64,000 bases of DNA from Bacillus sp. MM2020_1 (lineage in GTDB: Bacteria; Bacillota; Bacilli; Bacillales; Cytobacillaceae): NCBI GenBank assembly GCA_011250595.1, contig JAANMP010000007.1, forward strand, positions 62,001-126,000. Direction: 5' to 3'. How positions within the stretch are numbered: position 1 is the first letter of the stretch; the number at the start of each line of letters is the position of its first letter. The notes beneath the pieces were generated by a model, which saw only the letters and a list, made by a program, of their open reading frames with translations, did not search any database and was not told the origin of the DNA. The position numbers and the translations under genes were made by a program. Below are positions 36,503-46,710 of the stretch, piece after piece.

Positions 36503-38050
36503 ATGTCGAAGTTTTTAAAGGGGACTTTTATCCTTTTAATCGCAGGTCTTGTAACAAGGGTCCTTGGTTTTATTAATCGGATTGTAATAGCAAGAAGTAT
36601 TGGGGAAGAAGGCGTTGGTTTATACATGATGGCGTTTCCTACATTCATCCTTGTCGTGACGCTTACCCAATTAGGGCTGCCTGTTGCTATTTCAAAAAAT
36701 GTGGCTGAGGCGGAAGCTAAAGGAAATTTTGCTGAAATTAAAAAAATTCTTGTCGTATCCCTAGCGACAACTATTTCTTTATCAATTATTTTCACTCCGG
36801 CATTAATCTTACTTGCACCTATTTTATCCAAGACATTGTTTACTGACCCAAGAACCTTTTATCCATTAATCGCCATAGCTCCTGTTGTTCCTGTGATTGC
36901 AATTTCTTCGGTGCTAAGAGGCTATTTTCAAGGCAGACAAAACATGCGGCCATCAGCTATCTCACAAATTTTAGAACAATTTGTGCGAATTACCTTGATA
37001 GCGGTAATGACCAAAGCGTTCCTTCCTTATGGAATTGAATATGCAGCTGCTGCGGCAATGGTTTCCTCGGTAATCGGAGAACTTGTTTCACTCGTCTACT
37101 TAATGACAGCTTTTAAATTAAAAAAACGTTTTCGCCTGAGGAAAAATTTCTTTCAATTTGTTCACAGCGGGAAACAAACCTTCAAAGATTTGATGGATAT
37201 TGCTTTACCAACAATGGGGAGCAGAATGATCGGCTCGGTGGCCTGGTTCTTTGAACCAATTGTGGTCGTTCATAGCTTAGCGCTTGCGGGTGTCATCACT
37301 GTTGAAGCCACTAAACAATATGGTGCCTTAACTGGATTTGCGATGCCACTGTTGATGTTACCGTCTTTCATCACTTTTTCTTTAGCTACATCACTTGTTC
37401 CGGCGATTAGCGAAGCCAATACGCAAAACAACAAAACATTAATTGAACACCGATTACAGCAAGCATTGCGCTTTGCCTTCATTTCAGGTGGACTAGCCGT
37501 TGTCATTTTATATGTGTTAGCTGACCCATTGATGGAGCTCATGTATGGCTCTGCGAAGGGCTCTTATTTTATTAGACTAATGGCCCCCTTCTTCTTATTC
37601 TATTACTATCAAGGACCGTTACAAGCTGTCCTTCAAGCATTAAATCTGGCACGAGCAGCAATGATTAATAGTCTGATTGGGGCTATCGTTAAAACAGCTG
37701 TGATTTTTTTGCTGGCATCACAACCACAATTTGGAATAAACGGGGTGGCCTTAGGAATTTTGGTGGGCTTTGTTTTGGTCACCATTCTTCATTTTGCTAC
37801 TGTATTAAAAAAGATTTCTTTCTCATTTTACGTTCGTGACTATTTGAAAGGATTCCTGGTCATGGGTGGGACAGGTTGGTTAGGCTATTGGTTATTTGCG
37901 CACACCTTCCTCAATCAACCGTTAACGATTAGGGTATTATTTTCATTAGCAGCCATGTCCGCTTCCTATCTCGTAATGGTTATATTGTTAGGACTTATTA
38001 AAAAAGATGAGCTTAAACGGATCCCATGGCTTCGGAACTTGATAGCATAA
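36503..38050 (+). CDS. spoVB: Stage V sporulation protein B (polysaccharide flippase family)
   Basis: 515-aa membrane protein with about 14 transmembrane segments, MOP superfamily (MATE/MurJ-like). It starts M-S-K-F-L-K-G-T-F-I-L, and carries the conserved R-G-Y-F-Q-G-R-Q-N-M and S-L-V-P-A-I-S-E motifs. SpoVB is needed for spore cortex synthesis and is thought to flip lipid II or a related precursor across the outer forespore membrane. AGAAGGTGGG precedes the ATG; the promoter looks sigma-E. Convergent with the DUF421 gene. Confidence 0.95.
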   Translation: MSKFLKGTFILLIAGLVTRVLGFINRIVIARSIGEEGVGLYMMAFPTFILVVTLTQLGLPVAISKNVAEAEAKGNFAEIKKILVVSLATTISLSIIFTPALILLAPILSKTLFTDPRTFYPLIAIAPVVPVIAISSVLRGYFQGRQNMRPSAISQILEQFVRITLIAVMTKAFLPYGIEYAAAAAMVSSVIGELVSLVYLMTAFKLKKRFRLRKNFFQFVHSGKQTFKDLMDIALPTMGSRMIGSVAWFFEPIVVVHSLALAGVITVEATKQYGALTGFAMPLLMLPSFITFSLATSLVPAISEANTQNNKTLIEHRLQQALRFAFISGGLAVVILYVLADPLMELMYGSAKGSYFIRLMAPFFLFYYYQGPLQAVLQALNLARAAMINSLIGAIVKTAVIFLLASQPQFGINGVALGILVGFVLVTILHFATVLKKISFSFYVRDYLKGFLVMGGTGWLGYWLFAHTFLNQPLTIRVLFSLAAMSASYLVMVILLGLIKKDELKRIPWLRNLIA

Positions 38051-38203
38051 AGAAAAGCGTAAGCGCCCTGTTCAGCGGCGTATGGCCTGGAGCGCTCCAA
38101 CTGAGATAAAGGAAACACGAAGAGCCGGAGGCGCATTCGTGCTTGACTTATCGTAGGGCGGAGAGCGAAGGACACTAGCCGCTAGGGCGCTAGAGCTGGA
38201 CAA
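38051..38203 (-). repeat. Long copy (about 150 bp) of TAGCTCCAGC-type repeat
   Basis: Inverted relative to the copy at 25595: runs AGAAAAGCGTAAGCGCCCTG to CGCTAGAGCTGGACAA and contains the same GCGCTCCAACTGAGATAAAG and TGCTTGACTTATCGTAGGGC blocks. Lies directly after the spoVB stop. Confidence 0.85.
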
Positions 38204-38245
38204 TTTTCAAAGTCTAAAAATTATAATTTCTTATCTTTGAACAAA

Positions 38246-38273
38246 TAAGACACGCAATCTTAGCGTGTCTTTT
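38246..38273. terminator. Bidirectional terminator between spoVB and the DUF421 gene
   Basis: AAGACACGC pairs with GCGTGTCTT around a seven-base loop, with A-rich left and T-rich right flanks. Confidence 0.82.
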
Positions 38274-38275
38274 GT

Positions 38276-38935
38276 TCATTCATCCTGTAAGTCAATAAAA
38301 AATTTCCCATTTTCATAACTGCAAAATGAAATTTTTTTTACATCGCGATAGCCTTTTTTTTTCAATTCTTGCCGAAGCCAGAGATTCGTTTTGTTAATTC
38401 TTTTCAAATTATCCTCTTCAATATTACCATCGAGTATCAAAGGGATGGTAATATCTCCCTGTTGCGGCTCTTCATTACTATCTTTTAATTTTTCGATGAC
38501 AGACAAACTTCCAGAGGATTCTAATATCGCAAACTCCACGTCAGCAATACTGCGAATGTTCTTTTCACGGAGCTGGGTCATGAGATCATCAAAGTTGTAG
38601 CGCTGCTTCCGCATGGCGTTCTCATCTATTTTCCCCCTGTTAATGATAATACTTGGCTGCCCATCAACTAGATTACGAAATTTTTTACTTTTCAATGAAA
38701 AAATGGCTAGTGTTATTTGAACAAGCATCAGTAAAACCATTGGAACAACAGCCTGGAACAAGGGTGTATGCACTCTTTCAATCGCTACAACAGCCATCTC
38801 ACCAATCATAATAAAAACGACTAAATCTAGAATACTTAATTCACCAATTTCCCTTTTCCCCATTAATCGAAAAATGATTAGAATAACTGCATATAAAAAT
38901 AGCGTTCGAAACACAATCATTAAATAATCTTCCAC
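38276..38935 (-). CDS. yrbG: DUF421 domain membrane protein (YrbG-like)
   Basis: About 219-aa protein with three N-terminal transmembrane segments, the R-L-M-G-K-R-E-I-G-E-L-S motif of DUF421 proteins, and a cytoplasmic alpha/beta C-terminal domain. Family members (YetF, YkjA, YrbG) include spore germination and membrane-associated proteins of unclear action. I prefer the GTG at 38933-38935 with AAGGGGCG upstream; the open frame continues 34 codons further to an ATG, but that stretch is unlike the family N-terminus. Convergent with spoVB. Confidence 0.82.
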   Translation of the reverse strand: MEDYLMIVFRTLFLYAVILIIFRLMGKREIGELSILDLVVFIMIGEMAVVAIERVHTPLFQAVVPMVLLMLVQITLAIFSLKSKKFRNLVDGQPSIIINRGKIDENAMRKQRYNFDDLMTQLREKNIRSIADVEFAILESSGSLSVIEKLKDSNEEPQQGDITIPLILDGNIEEDNLKRINKTNLWLRQELKKKGYRDVKKISFCSYENGKFFIDLQDE

Positions 38936-39168
38936 AACCGTCGCCCCTTTTTTTACGTTCAACGATATTGTTTGCATTATGCGGAGAAAAATTAGCGGTA
39001 TAAAATACCAACCCCCTTTTCTATTGGAAAAATTCAAGAAAATTTATTCTACTTTTCACCTTTTACGAATACGCTTGTACTAGGAATGAAACTTGTATCT
39101 AGGGTCTGGCAGGACTTAGTTTTAAGATAATTTGCCAGCCTAAAGGCAACTGAAGGGGGAGAGTTAAA

Positions 39169-39561
39169 ATCGAATCGAAAAGCTTTGGCACTTCAATTAT
39201 TTACGGATTAATTTTTATTCTTGTATTTGCCGTGATATGCAGCCTTATTTTTGCGTTTATTCTCAAGTTTACGTCTGCTCGTGAAGTATCACTACAATAC
39301 GTCATCACGGCCTTATCCTTCATCGGGCTATTCGGAGGCGGTTTTTTATCAGGTGGGAAAAGAAAAGAAAAGGGCTGGCTGATTGGCGGATTAACGGGGC
39401 TTATTTACTCGTTAGTTGTCTTTTTATTCCAATACTTAGGATATGATCGCCTGTTTAACGCTGAACAAGTAATTTATCATACTTGCTACACATTAATTGC
39501 GATGATGGGTGGAATTTTAGGGGTAAACATTTCTACCAACAATTCAAGGAGATCGGCTTAA
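39169..39561 (+). CDS. yrzE: TIGR04086 family membrane protein (YrzE-like), apparent AUC start
   Basis: About 130-aa protein with four hydrophobic segments and a G-G-G-F-L-S-G-G-K motif in the middle, matching the TIGR04086/YrzE family next to yajC. No ATG, GTG or TTG stands at the expected start. The reading frame with the full first membrane segment begins at ATC (39169-39171), eight bases after a strong GGGGGAGAG. The first normal start codon, a GTG at 39232, has no ribosome binding site and would remove most of the first membrane helix. Either AUC is used, or there is a sequence error or a mutated start. Confidence 0.75.
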   Translation: MESKSFGTSIIYGLIFILVFAVICSLIFAFILKFTSAREVSLQYVITALSFIGLFGGGFLSGGKRKEKGWLIGGLTGLIYSLVVFLFQYLGYDRLFNAEQVIYHTCYTLIAMMGGILGVNISTNNSRRSA

Positions 39562-39570
39562 TATAGACAG

Positions 39571-39602
39571 GCAGAAGCGACCATGGGCGCTGGAGCTAGA
39601 CA
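39571..39602 (-). repeat. Very short copy of TAGCTCCAGC-type repeat
   Basis: GCAGAAGCGACC-GGGCGCTGGAGCTAGACA, inverted orientation, just after the yrzE stop. Confidence 0.65.
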
Positions 39603-39612
39603 TTTAATAGCA

Positions 39613-39645
39613 AAAGGAAGCCATACAGGACGGCTTCCTTTTTCG
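39613..39645. terminator. Bidirectional terminator between yrzE and yajC
   Basis: AAAAGGAAGCC pairs with GGCTTCCTTTTT around an eight-base loop; serves yrzE and yajC. Confidence 0.82.
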
Positions 39646-39652
39646 TTTGCAA

Positions 39653-39946
39653 TTATTTTGTTAGATTGACGCTGCCTTCACTTGCATCCGCAGTGACTTC
39701 ACGAATGGCATTACGGTCAAATGTTAGACGGCTGCCGTCTCCACATTTAATTACAGCTTTATTGTCATCAATTGAATCTATAAAACCATGTAATCCACCA
39801 ATCGTAACGATTTTATCACCCTTTTTTAAATCAGTTTGCATTTTCTGAACCGCTTTTTGACGCTTTTGCTGCGGGCGAATTAATAGGAAATAAAATAACA
39901 CAAACATTAATATTAATGGAATGATTGTACCAATTCCTCCAGACAT
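39653..39946 (-). CDS. yajC: Preprotein translocase subunit YajC
   Basis: 97-aa single-span membrane protein: transmembrane segment about residues 6-22 followed by the family motif L-I-R-P-Q-Q-K-R-Q-K, then a small cytoplasmic beta domain with G-D-K-I-V-T-I-G-G-L-H-G. YajC binds the SecDF complex. Start ATG has a GGAGGGAAACA site. It directly follows tgt in the ruvA-ruvB-queA-tgt-yajC unit. Confidence 0.95.
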   Translation of the reverse strand: MSGGIGTIIPLILMFVLFYFLLIRPQQKRQKAVQKMQTDLKKGDKIVTIGGLHGFIDSIDDNKAVIKCGDGSRLTFDRNAIREVTADASEGSVNLTK

Positions 39947-39976
39947 ATTGTTTCCCTCCTTTCAATGTAACATCTA

Positions 39977-41143
<1,167 letters not shown>

Positions 41144-42172
41144 CTAGATGATCAACATCGCATCGCCAAAGCTAAAAAAACGATACCGCTCAGAAACGGC
41201 TGTTTGATAGGCATGTAGCACATGTTCTCTGCCTGCTAACGCACTGACGAGCATAATCAAAGTGGATTTTGGCAAATGAAAGTTTGTTATCATGCCATCA
41301 ATCGCTTTAAATTCATAGCCTGGATAAATAAAAATATTGGTCCAGCCGCTGCCCTCGATAAAACGTCCATCATTGGCAGAGGCAATCGTTTCAAGGGTTC
41401 GTGTGGAGGTCGTCCCAACTGTAATAATTCTTCCCCCATTGCCCCTAACCTCGTTGAGCAGCCGTGCTGTCCCCTCAGTGACTATATAAAATTCGGAGTG
41501 CATATCGTGTTCCAAGACATCATCAACACTTACAGGACGGAAGGTTCCCAGCCCTACATGAAGGGTGATAAAGGCAATATGAACACCTTTTTCTTTAATC
41601 GCCTTAAGTAAGCTGTCTGTAAAATGAAGACCTGCTGTCGGTGCTGCAGCTGAACCAGGCTCACGGGCATACACGGTCTGGTACCTATCCCGGTCTTCAA
41701 GCTGCTCTTTGATGTATGGCGGCAGCGGCATTTCACCTAATTGGTCAAGAACTTCATAAAAAATGCCCTCATATTTAAAATCTAATATTCTCCCGCCATG
41801 GTCTGAGGTCCCCGTACAAACTGCTGTAAGAAGCCCCTCACCGAAATCAATTTCGGTTCCTTCTTTGACTCTTTTTGCAGGCTTGATCAGTGTCTCCCAT
41901 TGATCACCTTCCAACTGCTTCAATAGTAAGACTTCAATTTTGGCACCTGTATCTCTTTTGACACCAAAAAGACGTGCAGGAAGCACCTTTGTATCATTTA
42001 AGACAAGGCAATCTCCTTCACGCAAGTATTCAATCACATGGTTAAAAACTTCGTGCTTTATTTCGCCCGAATCCTTATCTAGGACCATTAATCTGCTGTC
42101 GGTCCGGTTTTGAAGCGGAACCTGTGCGATTAATTCCTCAGGCAAATGAAAATCAAACAAATCTACCTTCAT
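41144..42172 (-). CDS. queA: S-adenosylmethionine:tRNA ribosyltransferase-isomerase
   Basis: 342-aa enzyme that transfers and isomerises the ribosyl part of SAM onto preQ1-34 in tRNA to give epoxyqueuosine. Family motifs are [11 protein letters not shown] at the N-terminus, [13 protein letters not shown] in the middle and [14 protein letters not shown] near the end. Length is typical. Between ruvB and tgt. Confidence 0.97.
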   Translation of the reverse strand: MKVDLFDFHLPEELIAQVPLQNRTDSRLMVLDKDSGEIKHEVFNHVIEYLREGDCLVLNDTKVLPARLFGVKRDTGAKIEVLLLKQLEGDQWETLIKPAKRVKEGTEIDFGEGLLTAVCTGTSDHGGRILDFKYEGIFYEVLDQLGEMPLPPYIKEQLEDRDRYQTVYAREPGSAAAPTAGLHFTDSLLKAIKEKGVHIAFITLHVGLGTFRPVSVDDVLEHDMHSEFYIVTEGTARLLNEVRGNGGRIITVGTTSTRTLETIASANDGRFIEGSGWTNIFIYPGYEFKAIDGMITNFHLPKSTLIMLVSALAGREHVLHAYQTAVSERYRFFSFGDAMLII

Positions 42173-42199
42173 AGTATGACACCCTTTTTTTATAAAAAA

Positions 42200-43201
42200 T
42201 CAATTGGTTGGAAACTCCATACCAAAATGCTGATAAACCAACGGGGTTACCACCCTGCCCCGTGGAGTTCTTTGCAAAAAGCCAATTTGTAATAAATATG
42301 GTTCATATACATCTTCAATCGTTTCGGATTCTTCGCCGATCGAGGCGGCAATTGTATCGAGGCCGACTGGTCCGCCGCGGAATCTTTCGATAATTCCCTT
42401 CAGTAGTTTATGGTCAATATGGTCTAGACCAAGCCTATCTACTTGAAGGAGTTCAAGTGCTTCACGTGCAAGGGCAAGCTCAATCGTCCCATTTCCTCTT
42501 ACTTGGGCAAAATCCCTCACCCGGCGGAGGAGACGGTTGGCAATTCTCGGGGTGCCCCTTGATCTTCTGGCTATTTCTGAAGCTGAAAGGTCATCGATTT
42601 CCGTCCCGAATACTTCCGCTGTTCGAAGCACAATATTTTTTAATTGATTCTCTTTATAATACTCGAGTCGACTCAAAACTCCAAACCTGTCTCTAAGTGG
42701 AGCGGATAGGGAGCCTGCCCTTGTTGTCGCTCCGACTAGCGTAAACGGCGGGAGGTCGAGCCGAACCGATCTTGCACTTGGACCTTTACCAATGACAATA
42801 TCAAGGCAGAAATCCTCCATCGCTGGGTAAAGCACTTCTTCAATTGTCCTTTGCAAGCGGTGAATTTCATCAATAAATAAAACGTCGCCAGGCTCGAGTG
42901 CGGTAAGAATCGCCGCTAAATCACCCGGCCTTTCAATCGCCGGTCCTGAAGTGGTACGGATGTTGACGCCCATTTCATTGGCGATAATCACCGCAAGTGT
43001 CGTTTTCCCCAATCCGGGCGGACCATAAAGGAGCACATGGTCTAATGTTTCCTTGCGCATTCTGGCTGCCTTAATATAAATATCAAGATTTTCCTTTACT
43101 TGATCCTGTCCGATGTATTGGCTTAAGGTTTGCGGCCTAAGGCTTTGTTCTATGCTGATCTCGCTCTCATTCACTTCACTAGAAATAATTCGGTCATCCA
43201 T
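42200..43201 (-). CDS. ruvB: Holliday junction branch migration helicase RuvB
   Basis: 333-aa AAA+ ATPase. Walker A is G-P-P-G-L-G-K-T-T, Walker B L-F-I-D-E-I-H-R, with sensor G-A-T-T-R-A-G and the C-terminal winged helix that binds DNA (R-T-P-R-G-R-V-V-T). RuvB drives branch migration of Holliday junctions with RuvA. Follows ruvA by ten bases. Confidence 0.98.
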   Translation of the reverse strand: MDDRIISSEVNESEISIEQSLRPQTLSQYIGQDQVKENLDIYIKAARMRKETLDHVLLYGPPGLGKTTLAVIIANEMGVNIRTTSGPAIERPGDLAAILTALEPGDVLFIDEIHRLQRTIEEVLYPAMEDFCLDIVIGKGPSARSVRLDLPPFTLVGATTRAGSLSAPLRDRFGVLSRLEYYKENQLKNIVLRTAEVFGTEIDDLSASEIARRSRGTPRIANRLLRRVRDFAQVRGNGTIELALAREALELLQVDRLGLDHIDHKLLKGIIERFRGGPVGLDTIAASIGEESETIEDVYEPYLLQIGFLQRTPRGRVVTPLVYQHFGMEFPTN

Positions 43202-43211
43202 GAATCATCAC

Positions 43212-43823
43212 CTATTTTAAAAGCCGCTGCAGGGCCTTCTTAATGTATTGGTCTGTAGACATTTGTTCTTTTCTTAGTTCAGGTGAAATCTTTTTGATTT
43301 CTTTCTCGGAGTAACCTAATGCTTTTAGTGCAAGCATTGCTTCTTCCAGGTTTGAGTTACCTGTTTGTGTATGTAAGTGAAGTTGGTCGCTATTAAATAA
43401 ATTCGGAAAATAGTCCGGGACGATATCCTGCAATTTACCTTTTAGGTCAAGAATCATTTGCCGAGCCGTTTTTTTACCCACTCCTGGAAATTTGACGAGG
43501 AAGCTTTCATCTTCATTTTCAACGGCGGTAACTACTTGTTGGACTTCACCGGAAGCGAGGATGGCAAGCGCACCTTTCGGACCAATTCCTGATACATTTA
43601 GTAATTTTGTAAAAAGTTTTTTCTCTTCTCTTGTTTCAAAGCCATACAGAGCGATTACATCCTCACGCACGTAGTGGTAGGTATATACTGTTACCATTGT
43701 TTCCATTTTACTTGCATAAATAAACGGATTGGGTGTGGATATTTGGTAGCCAATCCCGTTGTTCTCAACAACTATATATTCCGGCCCGACAAATTCGACG
43801 GTCCCTTTAATAAATTCGTACAC
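43212..43823 (-). CDS. ruvA: Holliday junction DNA helicase subunit RuvA
   Basis: 203-aa protein with N-terminal OB fold, central helix-hairpin-helix pair ([10 protein letters not shown] and F-P-G-V-G-K-K-T-A) and C-terminal UBA-like domain that contacts RuvB. It binds four-way junctions as a tetramer. First gene of ruvA-ruvB-queA-tgt-yajC. Preceded by a gap of about 400 bases holding a tandem repeat. Confidence 0.97.
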   Translation of the reverse strand: MYEFIKGTVEFVGPEYIVVENNGIGYQISTPNPFIYASKMETMVTVYTYHYVREDVIALYGFETREEKKLFTKLLNVSGIGPKGALAILASGEVQQVVTAVENEDESFLVKFPGVGKKTARQMILDLKGKLQDIVPDYFPNLFNSDQLHLHTQTGNSNLEEAMLALKALGYSEKEIKKISPELRKEQMSTDQYIKKALQRLLK

Positions 43824-43911
43824 TTAAATTCTCTCCCCCAGTTTTACACTGTATTTCATTCTACCATACAATTTTAGGTTAGTTATAGAAAATAGAACGG
43901 TAGATGAAACA

Positions 43912-44115
43912 TCAAACTATTCGGAATTCGGGGATTCGCTGATTGGATGGTGGAATTTGCTGATTGGACTTTGAGATTCGCTGAAAGGAGTTGAAATCAC
44001 AACTAGATATTTGGATTCGCTCATTGAGTTGAGGAATTCGCCCATTAAATCGCAAAATCCGCCCATTGATCACTGAAATCCGCCCATTGACTCGCAAAAT
44101 TCGCCCATTGAACTC
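43912..44115. repeat. Degenerate tandem repeat with about 21-bp period
   Basis: About nine units of the type ATTCGCCCATTGAxxCGCAAA; the units near 44030-44115 are the cleanest and those near 43912-44000 more decayed. In one minus-strand frame it reads as heptapeptides N-G-R-I-x-x-x, but there is no ribosome binding site and no domain. It fills the gap between ruvA and bofC. Confidence 0.8.
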
Positions 44116-44177
44116 CATTTTCCTTCGACAAATCATTAAAATTCTCAAATTACAATTCCCCCAACAATGATTCAATA

Positions 44178-44217
44178 AAAAAACCAGGCTGAAATGGCGG
44201 CATCAGTCTGATTTGTT
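44178..44217 (-). terminator. Terminator after bofC
   Basis: ATCAGACTG pairs with CAGCCTGGT (one mismatch) around a 12-base loop, followed by seven T on the minus strand. Confidence 0.7.
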
Positions 44218-44224
44218 GATCATT

Positions 44225-44779
44225 CTATTCTTTTTTTAAAGAATACGGCTTAAATGTCTCTAAAACTTCAACATAGCGATCCTTTGTTTTGATTGGAATG
44301 CCTTGAATTAATTCTTCTTGCTTAGAACTCTCCAACTTCTTAATATCTATTTGGAAAAAAGATTGAATAATTCTTAATTGATCAGGTCTTCCATTAAAAA
44401 TAGTCAAAACACCATCTTCTGTTACCCCAAAAAAGCCATTTGCTTTAAGCAATGGTGATATATCATTGACCTGCTTGCGGAAAAACATTGTCGAGTCATC
44501 CATATCCGTCAGCTGCCATTGGTCATATTTAGCCCAGAAATTTTCCATTGACCAGCAGGTCTCGTGGACGACCTCTTGACTTATTTCCCCATCTAAATAG
44601 ACCCTTTCCAAAATAACCGTCATGCTTAACGGTTCGGTCTTTTCCTGTGGTTGCGGGCTATCTATTTGTGAAGCGGCGCCGATCATGGTGATTCCCTCGG
44701 CATTAATAATAAACATGAAGAGAAGAACAGCGAATCCGGCAAGACTATACCGATACCAAGCCATCCAATTAAACCTCAT
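44225..44779 (-). CDS. bofC: Forespore intercompartmental signalling factor BofC
   Basis: About 184-aa secreted or membrane-anchored protein: one hydrophobic N-terminal segment (residues about 9-26), then two small alpha/beta domains with the BofC core L-E-R-V-Y-L-D-G-E-I and the W-x-L region. BofC controls SpoIVB levels and so the timing of pro-sigma-K processing by SpoIVFB, which is also encoded in this window. I chose the ATG at 44777-44779 with GAGGTG six bases upstream; a GTG three codons earlier overlaps it. Terminators on both sides suggest a single-gene unit. Confidence 0.9.
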   Translation of the reverse strand: MRFNWMAWYRYSLAGFAVLLFMFIINAEGITMIGAASQIDSPQPQEKTEPLSMTVILERVYLDGEISQEVVHETCWSMENFWAKYDQWQLTDMDDSTMFFRKQVNDISPLLKANGFFGVTEDGVLTIFNGRPDQLRIIQSFFQIDIKKLESSKQEELIQGIPIKTKDRYVEVLETFKPYSLKKE

Positions 44780-44869
44780 GCTACTCACCTCTTATTGTTA
44801 AAAATTAAACAATCTATGCAGTACTAGTTTAGCCTAATATTGCCTTTTTATCCTCTAATCAATTTTAAA

Positions 44870-44899
44870 AGGACAAAGCCCGTAAGCTTTGCCCTCTTA
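44870..44899 (-). terminator. Terminator after coxA
   Basis: GGGCAAAGC pairs with GCTTTGTCC around a six-base loop, followed by TTTT; 12 bases past the coxA stop. Confidence 0.78.
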
Positions 44900-44910
44900 C
44901 CAAGAAGGAA

Positions 44911-45609
44911 TTACCTTCCTCCTCTTTCTTGCTGGCTGTCATTGTATTTGTTGCGATCCCGGCCAATGGCTCCTTCATCGGTTATGACCGTTACCGTTCG
45001 TCCGTTTGCATAAGGCGTCACGGCTCTTTTAATTGCCCTTTTTGTAGCGGATGCTTTGTCTTGATCAATTAATACCACAGAAACAATGACAGTATTTCCG
45101 TACGCGACGGATCTAACGGTCTGAACATTCGCTATTGCTTCTACTTTGTTCTTGACCTTTTTCGTAAAATTATCCTGGAAGTCAGGGTCCGTTACCACGC
45201 CGTTATTTCCATTTTTTACATTTAGATGACCGTGATAGTTCATGTCGCTTGTACTAAAACGATTATCACGTTGGAAAAAATTACGGTCCTTTGAAGCTAA
45301 AGGTGTTGTTGGATTTTTCGGATTTCCGTTTTCGTCTCTTGATTGAAGCTGTCTTCTTTTATTTTCGTTTGTAACTTGATCTTCATCCCCAAGAGAATGA
45401 TCCATCATATCCGTAATTGCCCCATCATTATCTCTCAATAAATTGTTATCCGAGGTTGGGTGGTTTTCATTGGAATAATATCCAACAGGGCTTAATGAAT
45501 TGTTATTATTTTTTTCATTAACACCTGCACGATTATTATCACCTGTACATCCAGCCAGCGCGAACATCAATGTGGCTGAAAGAGGAATCATCCACTGTTT
45601 CTTGTTCAA
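44911..45609 (-). CDS. coxA: YhcN/YlaJ family spore cortex lipoprotein (CoxA/YrbB-like)
   Basis: About 232-aa lipoprotein. From the TTG at 45607-45609 it starts M-N-K-K-Q-W with a hydrophobic stretch and lipobox L-A-G-C at residues about 18-21. A low-complexity Asn/Asp/Gly-rich linker follows, then the YhcN/YlaJ domain with V-R-S-V-A-Y-G-N-T-V-I-V-S-V. AAAGGGGG lies upstream of the TTG. B. subtilis CoxA (YrbB) is a spore cortex protein encoded just after safA; here a phosphotransferase gene separates them. Confidence 0.85.
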   Translation of the reverse strand: MNKKQWMIPLSATLMFALAGCTGDNNRAGVNEKNNNNSLSPVGYYSNENHPTSDNNLLRDNDGAITDMMDHSLGDEDQVTNENKRRQLQSRDENGNPKNPTTPLASKDRNFFQRDNRFSTSDMNYHGHLNVKNGNNGVVTDPDFQDNFTKKVKNKVEAIANVQTVRSVAYGNTVIVSVVLIDQDKASATKRAIKRAVTPYANGRTVTVITDEGAIGRDRNKYNDSQQERGGR

Positions 45610-45717
45610 GCGAAAAACCCCCTTTATTAACATCCTGAGCATGCTTACCATCACATGCTCATTAATAGGGTGTTATTTTCGGGGGGATTTCATTCAGACG
45701 GATAATTCCAACCCTTC

Positions 45718-46710
45718 TTAGTCCACTAACTCCTTAAGGTGATCAATAAATTTTTTTCTAGCATAAAACTGACGAATTGATAAGTCCATTAACTGTTTAT
45801 ATTTTGTATGATCTGTGTATGATTTTTCGCGGATCGTTCGATTCCATTCCCTGAAAATATCAGCGGGATAGGCCAAAGCAAATAAAAATGCTTTCTCATG
45901 TAAATATTTGTTAATTTGTTTAAGGCTCTCCAGTCCTTCAAATGACCAGTCGATGTATGGCAAAATCCGGTTTGCATATTGTAAATAATCAAATGATGCT
46001 GGCCCAATACTAATTAAATCAAAGTCAATGAGATTTAACTGGCCCCCTGTATCCCTTAAAAAGTTATGATGGGCTACGTCTCCATGTAATATAACTGTTG
46101 CTTCTTTTTGAAAAAAAATACGGCTTTTTTCCATCCCCTCCAATGACCATTTTGCCCAAGACAACATCTCCGAGAGGAAGGGTTCATTGATAAAATACCC
46201 AATAAAGGGCAGGTTATTTGAAAAAACATTGAACCGTTCTGTCCATTTTTCAATCAGCTGTCCTTTTGGAAGTAATGTCCGATAACGTGATTCGAACGTT
46301 GCCGTGGTTTGGTGGAATTGTTCTAATAAGTCAATTCCTTCTTGACGATTTTTATAAGTATGAAAAGAGAATACGTTTCTATTTGGCGGGATGTACTCCA
46401 TACATCCGAAATAAGTTCCCTCAAAAAAAAGCTGTTCTCTCACTGGGGATGTTAAAAATAGATACGTCTTTTTAAAACCTTCTTTTTTCAGAGTGGCTGT
46501 AAAGGCTTCTTGGAGTCTTAGCCTGCTGTTGGTATGATACCCTTTTATGACGTAATTATTTTTGTCTGTTCGTAGAAAGATAACGGATGACCGAATTGGA
46601 ACCATTTGAATGATTCTTTCAGAGAACTGGGATTGAAAATAAGAGAGGAGACGATCAAAATAATCATCGTCTCCCTTTTTATTATTTGTTGTATTAAAGA
46701 CTCTCATCTT
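45718..46710 (-). CDS. Phosphotransferase (kinase-like, CotS/YutH-type) protein
   Basis: 330-aa protein of the aminoglycoside phosphotransferase / CotS spore-coat kinase fold. The catalytic loop H-G-D-V-A-H-H-N-F is followed by the metal-binding L-I-D-F-D-L. The ATG overlaps the end of safA by 17 bases and no separate ribosome binding site is clear, so translation is probably coupled to safA. Its position between safA and coxA suggests a spore-coat role, as for CotS, CotI and YutH; this is inference. I cannot assign a substrate. Confidence 0.8.
   Translation of the reverse strand, partial: KMRVFNTTNNKKGDDDYFDRLLSYFQSQFSERIIQMVPIRSSVIFLRTDKNNYVIKGYHTNSRLRLQEAFTATLKKEGFKKTYLFLTSPVREQLFFEGTYFGCMEYIPPNRNVFSFHTYKNRQEGIDLLEQFHQTTATFESRYRTLLPKGQLIEKWTERFNVFSNNLPFIGYFINEPFLSEMLSWAKWSLEGMEKSRIFFQKEATVILHGDVAHHNFLRDTGGQLNLIDFDLISIGPASFDYLQYANRILPYIDWSFEGLESLKQINKYLHEKAFLFALAYPADIFREWNRTIREKSYTDHTKYKQLMDLSIRQFYARKKFIDHLKELVD

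Noticed and set aside
43912..44175. 87-aa protein with N-G-R-I repeats
   Set aside because: No ribosome binding site, start lies against the bofC terminator, and the reading frame follows from the 21-bp repeat lacking stops.
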